Positions 7,336-16,787 are shown, numbered from the stretch's first letter. The stretch is DNA of 64,000 bases from Pseudomonas sp. P818 (GCF_000418555.1 NZ_ATKM01000017.1:62001-126000), one strand, 5' to 3'. The notes: a model not told the origin generated them from the sequence alone. Made by a program: numbers and translations.

Positions 7336-9903
7336 ATGACCGATCTCTCCGCACACACCCCGATGATGCAGCAATACTGGAAGCTGAAGAATCAGCACCC
7401 GGATCAGTTGATGTTCTATCGCATGGGTGACTTCTACGAGATTTTCTACGAAGACGCGAAGAAGGCAGCCAAGCTGCTGGACATCACTCTGACCGCCCGC
7501 GGTCAGTCGGCCGGCCAGTCGATCCCCATGTGCGGCATTCCCTTCCATTCGGTAGAAGGTTACCTGGCCAAGCTGGTCAAGCTCGGCGAGTCGGTGGTGA
7601 TCTGCGAACAGATCGGCGACCCGGCCACCAGCAAGGGCCCGGTGGAGCGCCAGGTGGTGCGCATCATCACCCCCGGCACCATCAGCGACGAAGCGTTGCT
7701 CGACGAGCACCGCGACAACCTGCTGGCAGCGGTACTGGGCGATGAGCGCCTGTTCGGCCTGGCCGTACTGGACATCACCAGCGGCCGCTTCAGCGTGCAG
7801 GAGATCAAGGGCTGGGAAAACCTGCTGGCCGAGCTGGAGCGCCTGAACCCCGCCGAACTGCTGATCCCGGACGACTGGCCGCAGGGCCTGCCCGCCGAGA
7901 AGCGCAAAGGCTCGCGCCGCCGCGCGCCCTGGGATTTCGACCGCGACAGTGCCTTCAAGAGCCTGTGCCAGCAGTTCGGCACCCAGGATCTGAAAGGCTT
8001 CGGCTGCGAAAACCTGACCCTGGCCATCGGCGCCGCCGGCTGCCTGCTGAGCTATGCCAAGGAAACCCAGCGCACCGCCCTGCCCCACCTGCGCAGCCTG
8101 CGTCACGAGCGCCTGGACGACACGGTGATCCTCGACGGCGCCAGCCGCCGCAATCTGGAGCTGGACATCAACCTCTCCGGCGGTCGCGACAATACCCTGC
8201 AATCGGTCATGGACCGCTGCCAGACCGCCATGGCCAGCCGCCTGCTGGGCCGCTGGCTCAACCGCCCACTGCGCGATCGCGCGGTGCTGGAAGCGCGCCA
8301 GGACGCCATCGCCTGCCTGCTCGACGGCTACCGCTTCGAGACCCTGCAACCGCAGCTCAAGGAAATCGGCGATCTGGAGCGCATCCTCGCCCGTATCGGC
8401 CTGCGCAACGCGCGACCGCGCGACCTGGCGCGCCTGCGCGACGCCCTGGCGGCACTGCCCGAACTGCAGCAGGCGATGACCAGGCTGGACACGCCGCATC
8501 TGCAGCAGCTGGCAAGCACCATCGCCACCTACCCGGAGCTGGCCGATCTGCTGGCTCGCGCCATCATCGACAATCCACCGGCGGTGATTCGCGACGGCGG
8601 CGTGCTGAAGACCGGCTACGACGCCGAACTGGACGAGCTGCAGGCGATGAGCGAGAACGCCGGCCAGTTCCTCATGGATCTGGAAGCGCGCGAGAAGGCC
8701 CGTACCGGCCTGGCCAACCTCAAGGTCGGCTACAACCGTGTGCACGGCTATTTCATCGAGCTGCCGACCAAACAGGCCGAATCGGCGCCGGCCGACTACA
8801 TCCGCCGGCAGACCCTCAAGGGCGCCGAGCGCTTCATCACTCCGGAGCTCAAGGAGTTCGAGGACAAGGCGCTGTCGGCCAAGAGCCGCGCCCTGGCGCG
8901 GGAAAAAATGCTCTACGACGAACTGCTGGAACGCCTGATCGGCCACCTCGCGCCGCTGCAGGACAGCGCCGCGGCTCTGGCCGAGCTGGACGTGCTGAGC
9001 AACCTGGCCGAACGCGCGCTGAACCTGGATCTGAACCGCCCGCGCTTCGTCGACGAGCCGTGCATGCGTATCGATCGGGGCCGCCACCCGGTGGTCGAGC
9101 AGGTGCTGACCACCCCCTTCGTGGCCAACGATCTGGACCTGGACGACAACCGCCGCATGCTGATCATCACCGGGCCGAACATGGGCGGTAAGTCCACCTA
9201 CATGCGCCAGACCGCCCTGATCGTGCTGCTGGCCCATATCGGCAGCTTCGTCCCGGCAGCGGCCTGCGAGCTGTCGCTGGTCGATCGCATCTTCACCCGC
9301 ATCGGCTCGAGCGATGACCTGGCCGGCGGGCGCTCCACCTTCATGGTGGAGATGAGCGAAACCGCCAACATCCTGCACAACGCCAGCGAACGCAGCCTGG
9401 TGCTGATGGACGAAGTCGGGCGAGGCACCAGCACCTTCGACGGCCTTTCACTGGCCTGGTCGGCAGCCGAGCATCTGGCGCGCCTGCGCGCCTTCACCCT
9501 GTTCGCGACCCATTACTTCGAGCTGACGGTACTGCCGGAAAGCGAACCGGTGGTGGCCAACGTTCACCTCTCGGCCACCGAACACAACGAGCGTATCGTT
9601 TTCCTCCATCACGTCCAGCCCGGGCCGGCGAGTCAGAGCTATGGCCTGGCGGTGGCGCAACTGGCAGGCGTGCCAGGCAGCGTGATCAGCCGTGCCCGCG
9701 AGCACCTGGCGCGCCTGGAAGCCACCAGCCTGCCGCACGACCTGCCGCGCCAGGAGCCCGGCCAGCCGCAGGTGCCGATGCAAAGTGACCTGTTCGCCAG
9801 CGTGCCGCACCCCTTGCTGGAGCAATTGGGCAAGATCAATCCGGATGATCTGACGCCACGCAAGGCGCTGGAACTGTTATATACATGGAAGACGCAGATC
9901 TAA
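7336..9903 (+). CDS. mutS: DNA mismatch repair protein MutS
   Basis: An 855-residue mismatch-recognition ATPase. The start at 7336 ([18 protein letters not shown]) matches other Pseudomonas MutS proteins; the in-frame ATG at 7288 would add 16 atypical residues. The mismatch-wedge motif GDFYE, with Phe33 and Glu35, lies in domain I. The Walker A motif GPNMGGKST is near residue 613, and [14 protein letters not shown] (Walker B and signature) follows near 695. The C-terminal helix ends [15 protein letters not shown] minor oddity is Cys in [10 protein letters not shown], where Ala is more usual. It is transcribed divergently from pncC and followed by fdxA. Confidence 0.98.
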   Translation: MTDLSAHTPMMQQYWKLKNQHPDQLMFYRMGDFYEIFYEDAKKAAKLLDITLTARGQSAGQSIPMCGIPFHSVEGYLAKLVKLGESVVICEQIGDPATSKGPVERQVVRIITPGTISDEALLDEHRDNLLAAVLGDERLFGLAVLDITSGRFSVQEIKGWENLLAELERLNPAELLIPDDWPQGLPAEKRKGSRRRAPWDFDRDSAFKSLCQQFGTQDLKGFGCENLTLAIGAAGCLLSYAKETQRTALPHLRSLRHERLDDTVILDGASRRNLELDINLSGGRDNTLQSVMDRCQTAMASRLLGRWLNRPLRDRAVLEARQDAIACLLDGYRFETLQPQLKEIGDLERILARIGLRNARPRDLARLRDALAALPELQQAMTRLDTPHLQQLASTIATYPELADLLARAIIDNPPAVIRDGGVLKTGYDAELDELQAMSENAGQFLMDLEAREKARTGLANLKVGYNRVHGYFIELPTKQAESAPADYIRRQTLKGAERFITPELKEFEDKALSAKSRALAREKMLYDELLERLIGHLAPLQDSAAALAELDVLSNLAERALNLDLNRPRFVDEPCMRIDRGRHPVVEQVLTTPFVANDLDLDDNRRMLIITGPNMGGKSTYMRQTALIVLLAHIGSFVPAAACELSLVDRIFTRIGSSDDLAGGRSTFMVEMSETANILHNASERSLVLMDEVGRGTSTFDGLSLAWSAAEHLARLRAFTLFATHYFELTVLPESEPVVANVHLSATEHNERIVFLHHVQPGPASQSYGLAVAQLAGVPGSVISRAREHLARLEATSLPHDLPRQEPGQPQVPMQSDLFASVPHPLLEQLGKINPDDLTPRKALELLYTWKTQI

Positions 9904-10042
9904 CGCTCTATAGAACAAACTGCTAGAATCGCGCGCAATTTTACGACCGCCCGGTTTACAGCCTGAGCCGCGGCCACAGACAGAGCGCCTGACAGCCCTT
10001 CGCAGAAAGAGCCCAGGCCGCCGCCCGAGGAGAGAATCAGAC

Positions 10043-10366
10043 ATGACCTTCGTCGTTACCGACAACTGCGTCAAATGCAAATACACCGACTGCGTGGAAG
10101 TCTGCCCGGTTGACTGCTTCTATGAAGGCCCGAACTTCCTGGTGATCCACCCGGACGAGTGCATCGACTGCGCCCTCTGCGAACCCGAGTGCCCGGCTCA
10201 GGCGATCTTCTCCGAGGACGAAGTGCCTGAGGACATGCAGGAATACATCGAGCTGAACGCCGACCTGGCCGAAGTCTGGCCGAACATTACCGAGAAGAAG
10301 GACTCGCTGCCGGACGCCGAAGAGTGGGATGGTGTGAAGGACAAGCTGCAGTATCTGGAGCGCTGA
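10043..10366 (+). CDS. fdxA: 7Fe-8S ferredoxin FdxA
   Basis: A 107-residue soluble electron carrier similar to Azotobacter ferredoxin I. Cys9, Cys12, Cys17, Cys21 and Cys25 lie in CVKCKYTDC...CPVDC. Cys40, Cys43, Cys46 and Cys50 lie in [11 protein letters not shown]. Together these supply a 3Fe-4S and a 4Fe-4S cluster. The long C-terminal extension after residue 55 is typical of this type. AGGAGAGAATCAGAC precedes the ATG. The gene sits between mutS and rsmZ/rpoS, its usual Pseudomonas location, and has its own terminator. Confidence 0.97.
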   Translation: MTFVVTDNCVKCKYTDCVEVCPVDCFYEGPNFLVIHPDECIDCALCEPECPAQAIFSEDEVPEDMQEYIELNADLAEVWPNITEKKDSLPDAEEWDGVKDKLQYLER

Positions 10367-10382
10367 GTTCGCCTGGAAACAC

Positions 10383-10410
10383 AAAGACCCGCCAAGTGCG
10401 GGTCTTTTAC
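10383..10410 (+). terminator. rho-independent terminator after fdxA
   Basis: A 10-bp perfect stem, AAAGACCCGC / GCGGGTCTTT, with the loop CAAGT, ending in a T run at 10105-relative position 10405-10408. The complementary A run upstream means it could also act on minus-strand transcription. Confidence 0.9.
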
Positions 10411-10459
10411 TTTCTACACCAACGCCCCGGCAATCAGAATTGAGCAGAAACAAGCAGAC

Positions 10460-10485
10460 AAAAAAAGGGGCGGCTTGCGCCGCCC
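10460..10485 (-). terminator. rsmZ terminator
   Basis: On the minus strand, GGGCGGC, loop GCAA, GCCGCCC, then Cs and seven Ts. It forms the 3' end of RsmZ. Confidence 0.92.
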
Positions 10486-10592
10486 TCTTTTATTCCCTAA
10501 TCCCTTTGTTTCCCAACTCATCATCCTGATGGATCGCGTCTTGCGATGTTCCTGATCATCATCCTGATGATCTGTGCTTGTCCCTGAGCACG
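10460..10592 (-). ncRNA. rsmZ: RsmZ regulatory small RNA (RsmA/RsmE sponge)
   Basis: A minus-strand RNA of about 133 bases that titrates the translational repressors RsmA/RsmE (CsrA family). It has seven GGA motifs. The first lies in the loop of hairpin GTGCT-CAGGGACA-AGCAC. Others lie in GATCATC-AGGAT-GATGATC and CATC-AGGAT-GATG. The linker AGGAAC precedes stem ATCGC-AAGAC-GCGAT. GGGAAA, GGGATT and GGGAAT lie in the single-stranded 3' part. It ends in a GGGCGGC/GCCGCCC terminator with seven Us. The location between fdxA and rpoS and the upstream GacA-type palindrome are those of Pseudomonas rsmZ. The 5' end is inferred from the -10 box, so it is uncertain by a few bases. Confidence 0.93.
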
Positions 10593-10598
10593 GGTGTC

Positions 10599-10626
10599 AT
10601 ATTAGTCGTTCCAGGCTCGCGCACAA
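10599..10626 (-). promoter_or_regulatory. rsmZ core promoter
   Basis: On the minus strand a -35-like TTGTGC (10626-10621) and a -10 TAATAT (10604-10599) are separated by 16 bases. This places +1 near 10592, in CCCGTGCTCAGGGA. The poor -35 suits an activator-dependent promoter. Confidence 0.7.
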
Positions 10627-10742
10627 CCCGACACAAATCCCTGCCACCATGTTCAATAAAAACAAAAATACTTTAAAAACAAACACTTAAAAATCTATTT
10701 CCATTGCATCCCGGCCAAATCAGCACAAAGGCTGACACCACT

Positions 10743-10760
10743 TGTAAGCAATGACTTACA
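10743..10760 (-). promoter_or_regulatory. GacA upstream activating sequence of rsmZ
   Basis: The 18-mer TGTAAGCAATGACTTACA is a perfect match to the palindromic GacA-dependent UAS consensus TGTAAG-N6-CTTACA. Its centre is about 160 bases upstream of the inferred rsmZ start, the spacing known for Gac-regulated small RNAs. The stretch between it and the core promoter (about 10645-10715) is strikingly A/T-rich, as expected for a site bound by bending or MvaT-like proteins. Confidence 0.9.
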
Positions 10761-10770
10761 TAGCCTCGCA

Positions 10771-10795
10771 CAAAAAACCCGGCCGAAGCCGGGTT
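10771..10795 (-). terminator. rpoS terminator
   Basis: On the minus strand, AACCCGGC, loop TTCG, GCCGGGTT, then further Ts (six in all). It lies just after the rpoS stop and immediately before the GacA palindrome of rsmZ, so it insulates rsmZ from rpoS read-through. Confidence 0.92.
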
Positions 10796-10813
10796 CCTGA
10801 TCGAAGCTGAGAC

Positions 10814-11821
10814 TCACTGGAACAACGCATCGCTGGACAGGCCGTTCTTCTCCAGAATTTCGCGCAGACGCTTGAGCGCTTCGACCTGAATCTGCCGCAC
10901 ACGCTCGCGCGTAAGACCGATCTCCTGCCCCACTTCCTCCAGCGTACAGCTTTCATGCCCGCGTAGGCCGAAACGGCGCACGACGACCTCACGCTGCTTT
11001 TCGGTCAAGTCGGACAGCCACTGATCGATGCTCTGCGACAGGTCATCGTCCTGCAGCAACTCGCAGGGATCGGTCGGACGATCATCGGTCAGGGTGTCCA
11101 GCAGCGTCTTGTCCGAATCCGGACCGAGCGAGACGTCCACCGAGGACACACGCTCGTTGAGGCCAAGCATGCGCTTGACCTCACCCACCGGTTTTTCCAA
11201 CAGGTTGGCAATTTCTTCCGCGGAAGGCTCGTGGTCCAGCTTCTGAGTCAGCTCACGCGCCGCACGCAGGTAGACGTTGAGCTCCTTGACCACATGAATC
11301 GGCAGACGGATGGTTCGCGTCTGATTCATGATGGCGCGTTCGATGGTCTGGCGAATCCACCAGGTCGCATAAGTCGAGAACCGGAACCCCCGCTCCGGAT
11401 CGAACTTCTCTACGGCGCGAATCAGGCCCAGGTTACCCTCCTCGATCAGGTCGAGCAGAGAAAGCCCACGGTTGACGTAACGCCGGGCAATCTTGACCAC
11501 CAGACGCAGATTGCTCTCGATCATGCGCTTGCGCCCGGCAGGATCGCCCTTCTGCGCCAGACGCGCGAAGTGCACTTCCTCTTCGGGAGTGAGCAAGGGA
11601 GAGAAGCCGATTTCGTTGAGATAAAGCTGAGTGGCGTCGAGCGCCCGGGTGTAGTCGATGTACTTGTGCTGCTTGGAAGGTGTGGCGCTCTTGGCCTTGG
11701 CACGCGTGATCGGTGCTTCTACGTCATCACCCTGAACCTCGCCGAAAACGATGCCTGGCTCCATCAGGAGCAGCTCATCGTCGACGTCAAACTCCGGCGC
11801 TTCTTTTTTGATGAGAGCCAT
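10814..11821 (-). CDS. rpoS: RNA polymerase sigma factor RpoS (sigma-38)
   Basis: A 335-residue stationary-phase and general stress sigma factor. Region 1.2 starts near [21 protein letters not shown]. Regions 2.1-2.4 contain [39 protein letters not shown] and [20 protein letters not shown]. Region 3 follows [19 protein letters not shown]. Region 4.2 helix-turn-helix is [20 protein letters not shown]. Length is typical (330-335). It lies downstream of nlpD; in relatives the main rpoS promoter lies inside nlpD, and the 101-base nlpD-rpoS gap has no obvious terminator. rsmZ follows on the same strand after a terminator. Confidence 0.99.
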   Translation of the reverse strand: MALIKKEAPEFDVDDELLLMEPGIVFGEVQGDDVEAPITRAKAKSATPSKQHKYIDYTRALDATQLYLNEIGFSPLLTPEEEVHFARLAQKGDPAGRKRMIESNLRLVVKIARRYVNRGLSLLDLIEEGNLGLIRAVEKFDPERGFRFSTYATWWIRQTIERAIMNQTRTIRLPIHVVKELNVYLRAARELTQKLDHEPSAEEIANLLEKPVGEVKRMLGLNERVSSVDVSLGPDSDKTLLDTLTDDRPTDPCELLQDDDLSQSIDQWLSDLTEKQREVVVRRFGLRGHESCTLEEVGQEIGLTRERVRQIQVEALKRLREILEKNGLSSDALFQ

Positions 11822-11922
11822 TGTTGTTGTCCTTAGCTGAGTTCGACAACAGACTCTGGCGGAACCGTCCTGGCCACACCTGAGCCCGTCCCTCCTACGT
11901 GATGGAACGGGTCAGCGACGGG

Positions 11923-12804
11923 TCAACGGCGTGGCAGATATTGCAGCGGATCGACAGGTTTACCTTGGCGGCGAATCTCGAAGTGCAGCTTCACCCGGTC
12001 GGCCCCTGTAGACCCCATTTCGGCAATGCTTTGCCCGGCTTTGACCTGCTGCCCCTCCCGTACCAACAACCTGCGGTTATGACCGTAAGCACTTACGTAG
12101 GTGTCGCTGTGCTTGATGATGATCAACTCGCCGTAGCCCCGCAAACCACTCCCGGCGTACACCACTGACCCATCAGACGCAGCTAAAACAGGCTGTCCTA
12201 ATTCCCCAGCGATATCAATTCCTTTATTCAAACTACCGTTTGAGGAAAAACGACTGATCACGGTCCCCTGTGTAGGCCAGGACCAACCGGTGGCAGAGCG
12301 GGTTACCGGCGTGACGGGCGTTGTCGCCGGCGTATTGGCGACGGGTGGCCGGGCAGGCTGAGTAGCGGGTGGCGCCGTCACGGCAACTGGCGGCCTGCTC
12401 TGCGTGGGCTGGGTAACTACGGGTGAAGTAGTCGCAGGTGGTGCCGTGGCGACAACAGGCTGACTGCTACCGATCGGGCGGTTGTCGAAACGGATCGTCT
12501 GACCGACGCGAATGACGTAAGGGTCGCGCAAACCATTGTGAGCAGCCAGCGCCTTCCAGTCCCAGCCGAAACGAAATGCAATGGAATAGAGGGTATCGCC
12601 ACGCTGCACGACATAGTGGCCGTTGCGCACGGGCTGACGTTGCACCACCGGGGCCCGCCCCTGATTCTGCCCGCGATCGACCACTTGTACGCCGCCTGGG
12701 GGCGAACTGACGCATCCGGCCAACGCCGAGGCGGCAAGCATGGCGAGCGGCAGGCGAAAGACTGCGACTGCGCGGACCAGCACGTGAAGGACGGTGCAAC
12801 TCAC
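11923..12804 (-). CDS. nlpD: NlpD-type lipoprotein, amidase activator (LysM + degenerate LytM)
   Basis: A 293-residue outer-membrane lipoprotein. I chose the GTG at 12804, which has AGGGAG about 7 bases upstream; a longer frame from 12852 has no comparable site and a poor N-terminus. The signal peptide ends in lipobox LAGC (Cys31). The LysM domain is YVVQRGDTLYSIAFRFGW...IRVGQTIRF, followed by a Pro/Thr-rich linker. The C-terminal M23/LytM domain has Asn where the first zinc-ligand His normally stands (LNKGIDIAGELG), while later motifs (AYGHNRR, LHFEIR) are partly kept. That fits NlpD acting as a non-catalytic activator of a periplasmic amidase at division. rpoS lies downstream. Confidence 0.92.
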   Translation of the reverse strand: MSCTVLHVLVRAVAVFRLPLAMLAASALAGCVSSPPGGVQVVDRGQNQGRAPVVQRQPVRNGHYVVQRGDTLYSIAFRFGWDWKALAAHNGLRDPYVIRVGQTIRFDNRPIGSSQPVVATAPPATTSPVVTQPTQSRPPVAVTAPPATQPARPPVANTPATTPVTPVTRSATGWSWPTQGTVISRFSSNGSLNKGIDIAGELGQPVLAASDGSVVYAGSGLRGYGELIIIKHSDTYVSAYGHNRRLLVREGQQVKAGQSIAEMGSTGADRVKLHFEIRRQGKPVDPLQYLPRR

Positions 12805-12852
12805 CCAACTGCTCCCTGAACGATTCCGAGTACGGCGCCTATTGTGGCGCAA

Positions 12853-13791
12853 TTATTCCGTACGGCCATTATCGACCGGCCGACGACCTGCCAGCCACTC
12901 CAGGCCCAGCACCAAAACGATACCGCCTATTGCCAGTACCACGGCGAACAAGAGCTGTGGATCCTGGCCGCTGACGTCGGCGAATTGCCCCGGCAGCAGA
13001 TTGTTCTGCAACAGCGGCACCTGCTCGCCCTTGCTGTCGACACGCCAGGTCAGCGTTTCCTTCCAGGGCCAGACCTTGTTCAGCGAGCCGAGCATCAGCC
13101 CGCTGAGAAACGCCAGACTGAGGTCGCGCCAGCGCGACAGCAGCCAGCTGAGCAAGCGGGCGAAGCTGAGCAGGCCCACCACACAACCACTGGCGAAAAC
13201 CGCCAGCACCAGCAGGTTGAGGTCTTTCACCGCGCCCAGCACGACCGAATAGAGGCCGAGCAGCAGCAGAATGAAACTGCCCGATATGCCCGGCAGGATC
13301 ATTGCGCAGATGGCGATGGCGCCAGCCAGGAACAGGGTCGGCAAGTCACTGCCCCACTGCATGGGCGCTGCGACGGTGATCCAGTAGGCGAAAGCCAGAC
13401 CGAGTACGAAGCTCACCGCCCGACTCCAGTTCCACCGCCCGATTTCGCGTCCCACCAGATAGGTGGATACCAGAATCAGGCCGAAGAAGAACGACCAAAC
13501 CGGAATCGGATGATGGTGCAGCAAATAGGTGATGACGCGGGCAAGCGTGAGGATACTGGTGACAATACCGCTGAACAGCACCAGGAGAAAGGTCGCGTTG
13601 GCCATCTGCCAGGCGTCCTTGATGCGCCCGCGCAGCAGCAACAACAGTGCTTCGGGAATACCGGCGATGGAGCGCAGCAGCTCGTCATAGATGCCGCTGA
13701 TGAAGGCGATGGTGCCGCCGGAAACGCCGGGCACGACATCGGCAGCGCCCATGGCCATGCCCTTGGCGTAGAGCAGGAAATATTTCTTCAT
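12853..13791 (-). CDS. DUF368 polytopic membrane protein, PopT-type undecaprenyl phosphate transporter
   Basis: A 312-residue inner-membrane protein with about 8-10 hydrophobic segments. The start at 13791 (MKKYFLLYAKGMAMGAADVV) is preferred over 13884, which would overlap pcm and add Cys-rich junk. Family hallmarks are GAADVVPGVSGGTIAFISGIYD near residues 14-36 and its pseudo-repeat ICAMILPGISGSFILLLLGLY near 170-190. Members of DUF368 (PopT) have been reported to recycle undecaprenyl phosphate across the membrane for peptidoglycan and O-antigen synthesis; assigning that role here is by family. It lies between pcm and nlpD on the same strand with short gaps (25 and 48 bases). Confidence 0.85.
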   Translation of the reverse strand: MKKYFLLYAKGMAMGAADVVPGVSGGTIAFISGIYDELLRSIAGIPEALLLLLRGRIKDAWQMANATFLLVLFSGIVTSILTLARVITYLLHHHPIPVWSFFFGLILVSTYLVGREIGRWNWSRAVSFVLGLAFAYWITVAAPMQWGSDLPTLFLAGAIAICAMILPGISGSFILLLLGLYSVVLGAVKDLNLLVLAVFASGCVVGLLSFARLLSWLLSRWRDLSLAFLSGLMLGSLNKVWPWKETLTWRVDSKGEQVPLLQNNLLPGQFADVSGQDPQLLFAVVLAIGGIVLVLGLEWLAGRRPVDNGRTE

Positions 13792-13816
13792 GGATCCTTC
13801 CAGAGCGATACAGCAG

Positions 13817-14491
13817 TCAGGCCAGCGGCCCGTTGAGCAGCGGCACGAAGCGCACCGCGTCCAGCACATGACGGGAAAAACCATCCTCTTCGCGTACGAT
13901 CAACAGCAATTGCTGCACGTCGCCGCTACCGACCGGAATGACCAGACGCCCACCTGGCGCCAGCTGATCGAGCAAGGCCTGCGGCACCTGCGCGGCGGCG
14001 GCCGTGACGATGATGCCATTGTACGGACCGAGCGCATTCCAGCCTTCCCAACCATCTCCCCAGCGAAAGACCACGTTGCGCAGCTTGAGTTCGGCCAGAC
14101 GCTCCTTGGCACGATCCTGCAGCACCTGGATGCGCTCGACCGAAAACACCCGCTCTACCAGCTGCGCGAGCACGGCGGTCTGGTAGCCGGAGCCGGTGCC
14201 GATTTCCAGAACCTTGTCCAGCGGCCCGGCTGCCAGCAGCAGCTCGGTCATGCGACCGACCATGTATGGCTGGGAAATGGTCTGGTTATGACCGATGGGT
14301 AGCGCGGTGTCTTCATAGGCACGGTGTGCCAGCGCCTCATCGACGAACAGATGACGCGGGGTACGGCGGATCACCTCCAATACCCGCGCGTTCGACAGCC
14401 CCTCCTCGTAGAGACGCTGGATCAATCGTTCACGGGTGCGCTGCGAGGTCATGCCGATCCCGCTGCGCTGCATGTCGTCCTGGCCACGCAT
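13817..14491 (-). CDS. pcm: Protein-L-isoaspartate O-methyltransferase
   Basis: A 224-residue SAM-dependent enzyme that methylates isoaspartyl residues to start their repair. The ATG at 14491 overlaps the surE stop by one base (TGATG) and has GGAGGG about 9 bases upstream. An internal ATG at 14452 ([18 protein letters not shown]), used in some relatives, would give 211 residues. The SAM motif I is [18 protein letters not shown], preceded by the substrate-site segment [13 protein letters not shown]. The acidic-base region is [10 protein letters not shown] and motif III is [12 protein letters not shown]. Translational coupling to surE is likely, as in the usual surE-pcm-nlpD-rpoS order. Confidence 0.96.
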   Translation of the reverse strand: MRGQDDMQRSGIGMTSQRTRERLIQRLYEEGLSNARVLEVIRRTPRHLFVDEALAHRAYEDTALPIGHNQTISQPYMVGRMTELLLAAGPLDKVLEIGTGSGYQTAVLAQLVERVFSVERIQVLQDRAKERLAELKLRNVVFRWGDGWEGWNALGPYNGIIVTAAAAQVPQALLDQLAPGGRLVIPVGSGDVQQLLLIVREEDGFSRHVLDAVRFVPLLNGPLA

Positions 14492-15240
14492 CAGAAGATG
14501 CCCTCCAACCAGCCATCCATAGTTTCGAGAGCCTCATTGAACGTGCGATCGAGCCGTAGCGGCGTGATCGATACATAGCCTTGCATCACGGCATGGAAAT
14601 CGGTGCCCTGACTGCCGTCCTCGACATCGCCAGCCGCCGCGATCCAGTAGCCTTCCTTGCCGCGTGGGTTGACCACCTTGACCGGGGCTGCTGCACGCGC
14701 ACGGTGACCGAGACGGGTCAGCTGCACACCCCGGATATGTTCGAGCGGCAGGTTCGGCACATTGACATTGAGCACGGTACGCGGCGGCAACTCGAGGCGC
14801 TCGTGCGCTTCGACCAGCTTGCGGGCGAAATAGGCGGCAGTCGGCAGATTATCGGGAAGACGCGACAGCAGCGAGAAGGCGAACGCCGGCTTGCTCAGGA
14901 AGCGACCTTCCAGCGCCGCGGCCACGGTGCCGGAATAGAGCACGTCATCGCCCAGGTTGGCGCCCAGGTTGATGCCCGAAACGACCATGTCCGGTGTCTG
15001 CTCGAGCAAGCCGTGAAGCCCCAGATGCACACAATCAGTCGGCGTGCCGTTGAGGCTGATGTAACCGTTGGTCAGAGCCATCGGATGCAGCGGGCGGTCG
15101 AGCGTCAACGCACTGCTGGCACCGCTCCTGTCTTCGGCAGGGGCGATCACCACGCATTCGGCGTAGTCGGCCAGCGCCTGGTGCAACGCGGCGATACCGG
15201 GCGCGTTCACCCCGTCGTCGTTGGAAATCAGAATTCGCAT
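14491..15240 (-). CDS. surE: 5'/3'-nucleotidase SurE
   Basis: A 249-residue metal-dependent survival protein that dephosphorylates nucleoside monophosphates. The start at 15240 ([20 protein letters not shown]) contains the metal-binding DD motif at Asp8-Asp9. Further family motifs are [31 protein letters not shown] and [20 protein letters not shown]. The C-terminal [16 protein letters not shown] region is also typical. The gene overlaps the truD 3' end by 13 bases and pcm by one base. Length matches the family (about 249-255). Confidence 0.97.
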   Translation of the reverse strand: MRILISNDDGVNAPGIAALHQALADYAECVVIAPAEDRSGASSALTLDRPLHPMALTNGYISLNGTPTDCVHLGLHGLLEQTPDMVVSGINLGANLGDDVLYSGTVAAALEGRFLSKPAFAFSLLSRLPDNLPTAAYFARKLVEAHERLELPPRTVLNVNVPNLPLEHIRGVQLTRLGHRARAAAPVKVVNPRGKEGYWIAAAGDVEDGSQGTDFHAVMQGYVSITPLRLDRTFNEALETMDGWLEGIF

Positions 15241-16286
15241 GGAGTATCCGTCTGCCCTGCTGGCACCAGATCGAGCAATTCGCGCACCACCACGGTGGCG
15301 AAACACCCGGCCGGCAGGACGAATGCAAGTTGCAGAATATCGGGCTCGGGATAATGCCACGTAAGGCTCTGAATGGGGAGGCGCAGAATTCGCCGTTCGT
15401 GCGCCATGTCCGCCTTGCCCAGCCATTGCACCAGTTGCGTAGCCTCATCGGCGACGCTTTGCTCCAACTGCTGGGTGGCACCACCGGTCGGCAGCGCACC
15501 GTCACCCCACAATGGCCCGGTGGGATGCAGATCGAGAATGGCCAGGCGCGGGTCATGGCATTCTGCCTGGCCTGCCATGAAGAAACTGCGACTGCCGGTA
15601 AAGGCCAGCAAATCGCCGATCTGCGCCTGGTTCCAGGTGCCGGCCGCCACGCGCTTGGCCAGCACCTGGTTGAACAGGTAGCTGCGTGCCGCTGAAAGCA
15701 GGCGCGAACGCAGATTGCGCTGTACCGGCAGCTCCTGGCGCAAGGCAAAATCGCGCGCCTGCTCGACATTGCCGCCGTCGAAGCCGAAACGCTGCAGACC
15801 GAAATAGTTCGGCACGCCCTGCGCCGCAATACGCTGCAGGCGCTGCTCGAGGGCATCACAGCCAGCCTCGAGCGCGGTCAGGCGCAAGGTGAAGCCATTG
15901 GCCGAATGGGCGCCGCGCTGCAGCTTGCGGTTATGCCGCTGGCCGTTCAGGATGACCAGATCATCGCCCTGCGCGGCGGCAAGATCGGGGTCGGCCTTGC
16001 CCGGCAGGTGCAGGCTGAACCACTGGCGGGTCAGCGCCTGGCGATCCTTGAGGCCGGCGTAGCTGACCGCTTTGAGCGGCAAGCCGGCAGCACGGGCGAT
16101 GCGCCGCGCTGCCTCCTCGGTATTCAGGCCGCGTTTTTCCACCCACAGCCACAGGTGCTCGCCCTGGCCAGTGAGCGGAATGTCCAGTACTTCATCGACC
16201 TGAAAGTCCTCGGCCGTAGCCTTGAGCACCGCGCGCCCGCAGGCCTCGCCATGGGCGCGCGGCCCCAGCAGTTGCAGCTCGTTCAT
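15228..16286 (-). CDS. truD: tRNA pseudouridine(13) synthase TruD
   Basis: A 352-residue pseudouridine synthase acting on U13 of tRNA(Glu). The catalytic aspartate is Asp81 in [15 protein letters not shown]. Other signatures are EDFQVDEVL near the N-terminus, [26 protein letters not shown] near 157-168 and the insertion domain with [15 protein letters not shown]. Its ATG overlaps the ispF stop in an ATGA arrangement, and its 3' end overlaps surE by 13 bases. The genes ispF-truD-surE-pcm are therefore probably one translationally coupled unit. Confidence 0.97.
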   Translation of the reverse strand: MNELQLLGPRAHGEACGRAVLKATAEDFQVDEVLDIPLTGQGEHLWLWVEKRGLNTEEAARRIARAAGLPLKAVSYAGLKDRQALTRQWFSLHLPGKADPDLAAAQGDDLVILNGQRHNRKLQRGAHSANGFTLRLTALEAGCDALEQRLQRIAAQGVPNYFGLQRFGFDGGNVEQARDFALRQELPVQRNLRSRLLSAARSYLFNQVLAKRVAAGTWNQAQIGDLLAFTGSRSFFMAGQAECHDPRLAILDLHPTGPLWGDGALPTGGATQQLEQSVADEATQLVQWLGKADMAHERRILRLPIQSLTWHYPEPDILQLAFVLPAGCFATVVVRELLDLVPAGQTDTPCEF

Positions 16287-16756
16287 GCCTTGACCAGCAA
16301 GGCTACGGCGTGCACCGCAATACCTTCCTCACGTCCGGTGAAGCCGAGTTTCTCGGTGGTGGTGGCCTTGACGTTGACCTGATCCAGCTCGATGCCAAGG
16401 TCTTCGGCGATGCGCTCGCGCATGTTCTGGATATGCGGCGCCATCTTCGGCGCCTGGGCGATGATCGTGGTGTCGACATTGCCCACCGCATAGCCCTTGG
16501 CCCGCACCAGGCCCATGACATGACGCAGCAACATACGACTGTCGGCGCCCTTGAAGGTCGGATCGGTATCGGGGAAATGTTTGCCAATATCGCCCAGCGC
16601 CACGGCACCGAGCAGAGCATCGCTCAGCGCGTGCAGCAGCACGTCGCCGTCGGAGTGAGCGACAAGACCGAATTTATGGGGAATCCGCACGCCGCCGAGG
16701 GTGATGAAATCGCCTTCGCCGAAGCGGTGTACGTCATAGCCATGACCGATACGCAT
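16283..16756 (-). CDS. ispF: 2-C-methyl-D-erythritol 2,4-cyclodiphosphate synthase
   Basis: A 157-residue enzyme of the MEP isoprenoid pathway that makes the cyclodiphosphate from CDP-ME 2-phosphate. The start at 16756 ([17 protein letters not shown]) carries zinc ligands Asp8, His10 and His42 ([14 protein letters not shown]). Also present are [12 protein letters not shown] and the CDP-binding [16 protein letters not shown]. An upstream in-frame start at 16801 lies beyond a hairpin and is unlikely. There is no SD between that hairpin and the ATG; the only AGGG lies in the hairpin's 3' arm. ispD and dxr of the same pathway are also in this window. Confidence 0.97.
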   Translation of the reverse strand: MRIGHGYDVHRFGEGDFITLGGVRIPHKFGLVAHSDGDVLLHALSDALLGAVALGDIGKHFPDTDPTFKGADSRMLLRHVMGLVRAKGYAVGNVDTTIIAQAPKMAPHIQNMRERIAEDLGIELDQVNVKATTTEKLGFTGREEGIAVHAVALLVKA

Positions 16757-16764
16757 AAAGAACA

Positions 16765-16787
16765 ACGCCCTGAAAAAGTCAGGGCGT
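16765..16787 (-). promoter_or_regulatory. Hairpin directly upstream of the ispF start
   Basis: A 9-bp perfect stem, ACGCCCTGA / TCAGGGCGT, with a CTTTT loop on the minus strand, ends 8 bases before the ispF ATG. The AGGG that could act as a ribosome binding site is paired in the 3' arm. The following TTGTTCTTT is T-rich, so it may instead be the fghA terminator. Both readings are possible. Confidence 0.6.

Noticed and set aside
7309..9378. A 689-codon minus-strand frame opposite mutS
   Set aside because: Antisense shadow; the mutS protein is full length with all motifs.
10367..10813. Possible small coding genes in the fdxA-rpoS gap
   Set aside because: The gap is fully explained by the fdxA terminator, RsmZ, its promoter and UAS, and the rpoS terminator.
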